The notes below the pieces were generated by a model that had not been told where the DNA came from, ran no database searches, and saw only the letters and a program-made list of their open reading frames with translations. A program made the position numbers and the translations under genes. A stretch of DNA of 64,000 nt. Origin: CBFHTC01 sp965658815. GTDB lineage: Bacteria > Pseudomonadota > Alphaproteobacteria > Rickettsiales > Rickettsiaceae. Positions 62,779 through 64,000 of the stretch are shown here, in pieces; within the stretch, counting starts at the first letter, position 1, and every line of letters starts with the position of its first letter. The stretch spans positions 1-64,000 of the forward strand of contig CBFHTC010000002.1 in assembly GCA_965658815.1 (NCBI GenBank), written 5' to 3'.

Positions 62779-63529
62779 ATGATAAAAAATATTGTGGCAA
62801 AAGCGACTATTAAAAATTTAAAGGTTACTCCTCAAAAGCTTAATCTGGTTGCTGGGTTGATTCGTAGAAAAAAAGCTGATGATGCTCTTTTGCAGTTGAA
62901 GTTTTCAAAAAGAAGAATAGCATTTGATGTATATAAATGTCTAAAGTCTGCTATTGCAAATGCTGAAAACATATCCCAAATATCAGATGTATTATTTGTT
63001 AATGAGGTTTTGGTTGGCAAATCTATATGTATGAAGAGATTTAGAGCTAGAGCTCGAGGTAAGTCTACTAGAATACATAAGTTTTTTAGTAACCTTACTA
63101 TTACTTTAAATACTTACGAAGGGGAAAAATCAGAAGTTGTTTTAAACTCAAGTGAAATCAATAGCCCAGTGAAAGCTGAGGCTAAAAGCCCAGTGAAAGC
63201 TGAGGCTAAAAGCCCAGTGAAAGCTGAGGCTAAAGCTGANNNNNNNNNNNNNNNNNNNNNNNNNNNNNNNNNNNNNNNNNNNNNNNNNNNNNNNNNNNNN
63301 NNNNNNNNNNNNNNNNNNNNNNNNNNNNNNNNNNNNAAGCCCAGTGAAAGCTGAGGCTAAAAGCCCAGTGAAAGCTGAGGCTAAAAGCCCAGTGAAAGCT
63401 GAGGCTAAAGCTGAGGATAAATTTATAAGATCAGACGAGAAAGTGCCTCTAATTAAAAAGGATAAAAAATCTAAAAGATCTGTAGATCAAAAATCATCAA
63501 ATTCTAACGTTAACACAAAGGTATCATAA
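62779..63529 (+). CDS. rplV: Large ribosomal subunit protein uL22 with repeat tail
   Basis: The L22 core spans residues 1-115 (VTPQKLNLVAGLIRRKKADDAL, SAIANAENISQ, RFRARARGKSTRIHK). Normal L22 stops there, but this frame continues with tandem SPVKAEAK units (8 residues), an assembly gap, three more units and a Lys/Ser-rich end (DKFIRSDEKVPLIKKDKKSK). With the gap as given (97 N) the frame is broken; a gap of 96 or 99 restores it, so I annotate one gene to the stop at 63527-63529. The tail would be at least 120 residues, basic and probably disordered. Confidence 0.93.
63163..63420 (+). repeat. 24-bp in-frame tandem repeat array in rplV
   Basis: Perfect 24-bp units encode SPVKAEAK: three before the gap and three after it (63338-63409), flanked by partial AKAE units. 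The sequence is identical between copies, so the expansion is recent. Confidence 0.95.
63240..63336. other. Assembly gap (97 N) inside the rplV repeat array
   Basis: 97 undetermined bases. The length is not a multiple of three and shifts the frame, so it is an estimate; the true copy number is unknown. Confidence 0.95.
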
Positions 63530-64000
63530 TGGCTCAAAAGATAAATCCAATTTTTTTTAGAATAGGTAAATTTAATAATACTTGGGATACAAAAGCATTT
63601 TTTAAAAACAAAGCTGATTATGGAGATTTTGTTGTTAAAGATATAAAATGCAGAAAGATGCTTTTGCGTGATTATAGATCAGCTCAAATTTCAAAAATAT
63701 TTATCTCTAATCCTAACAAACTTGATATTAATGTCAATATTTACGTATATAAAACATCTAGTATTGTTGGAAAACAAGGAGACCTTATAGAAAAATTAAA
63801 AACTAAAATTTGTAATATCTTTGATATCAAAAGTAAAAATTTAATATTAAATGTTTCTGAGGAAAAAAGACCAGATATGTCAGCTAATATCTTAGCCACA
63901 AAAGCTGCTCAACAGATTGAAGAAAGAGCGGCTTTTAAAAGAGTTATGAAAAATGTTGCAGATCTTGCTATGAAAAGTGGTTGTAAGGGAGTTAAAGTTC
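63529..64000 (+). CDS. rpsC: Small ribosomal subunit protein uS3 (partial, runs off the window)
   Basis: 157 residues are visible. The N-terminus AQKINPIFFRIGKF corresponds to GQKVNPIGFRLG of S3. A KH domain with KTSSIVGKQGDLIEKLKTKI and the region QIEERAAFKRVMKNVADLAM with GCKGVKV follow. The ATG overlaps the rplV stop codon (TAATG). The 3' end lies beyond 64000. Confidence 0.96.
   Translation, partial: MAQKINPIFFRIGKFNNTWDTKAFFKNKADYGDFVVKDIKCRKMLLRDYRSAQISKIFISNPNKLDINVNIYVYKTSSIVGKQGDLIEKLKTKICNIFDIKSKNLILNVSEEKRPDMSANILATKAAQQIEERAAFKRVMKNVADLAMKSGCKGVKV

Overview
The window is a gene-dense, very AT-rich chromosome segment using the standard code (TGA acts as a stop). It probably belongs to an obligate intracellular alphaproteobacterium of Rickettsiales type; Midichloriaceae-like is my guess, from gene content only. 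The evidence is a nucleotide (ATP/ADP-type) transporter, paired F0 b and b' subunits, an AddB-type repair nuclease, a VirB6-like membrane protein, many transporters, almost no biosynthesis genes, and an SRP RNA just upstream of dnaX. I see no insertion sequences, prophage or CRISPR array.

Layout. 1-6.1 kb (minus strand): MFS transporter, lepA, rplO, recO-like gene, prfB, xerD-like recombinase. 6.2-15.5 kb: small membrane proteins, AEC permease, ruvX, lspA, rnc, gmk, a phage-type gene, tRNA-Ala, a CorC/CNNM-like protein, dusB, the nucleotide translocase and a degenerate signal-peptidase-like protein. 15.6-25.1 kb: htpG, orphan histidine kinase, short addB, VirB6-like protein, dnaX and ffs. 25.2-36.6 kb: tRNA-Phe and tRNA-Ser, hypotheticals, an MrpD/NuoL-like subunit, ftsK, efp, xseA, two tandem sodium:solute symporters, mnmA. 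36.7-43.9 kb: rplU-rpmA-nfu, acyl carrier protein, ftsZ-rmuC, a secreted pentapeptide-like protein, tRNA-Thr, tRNA-Leu, nusB-like gene. 43.9-52.5 kb: tRNA-Asn, rpoB, rpoC. 52.9-61.3 kb: F0 ATP synthase genes, ABC exporter, tadA-like gene, FTR1-like permease, YciB-like protein, unknown membrane protein, ppx/gppA. 61.4-64 kb: rplW-rplB-rpsS-rplV-rpsC, running off the end.

How the genes work together. Most are information-processing genes (transcription, translation, replication, division) plus host-dependence functions (nucleotide, solute and iron uptake, possible secretion). Conserved operons are broken up: rplO sits beside lepA, rpoBC lacks rplKAJL, and the S10 cluster starts at rplW.

Most unusual features. 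(1) Three essential proteins, DnaX, RpoB and RplV, carry long in-frame tandem-repeat segments; two of the arrays contain assembly gaps. (2) Promoters are easy to read and nearly always have a 17-bp spacer. Several (ruvX, lspA, gmk, addB, the VirB6-like gene) sit so close to the ATG that a leaderless transcript is predicted. (3) An SRP RNA is recognisable from its conserved internal loop, with a shortened tip. (4) An Nfu protein has what looks like a duplicated N-terminal domain.
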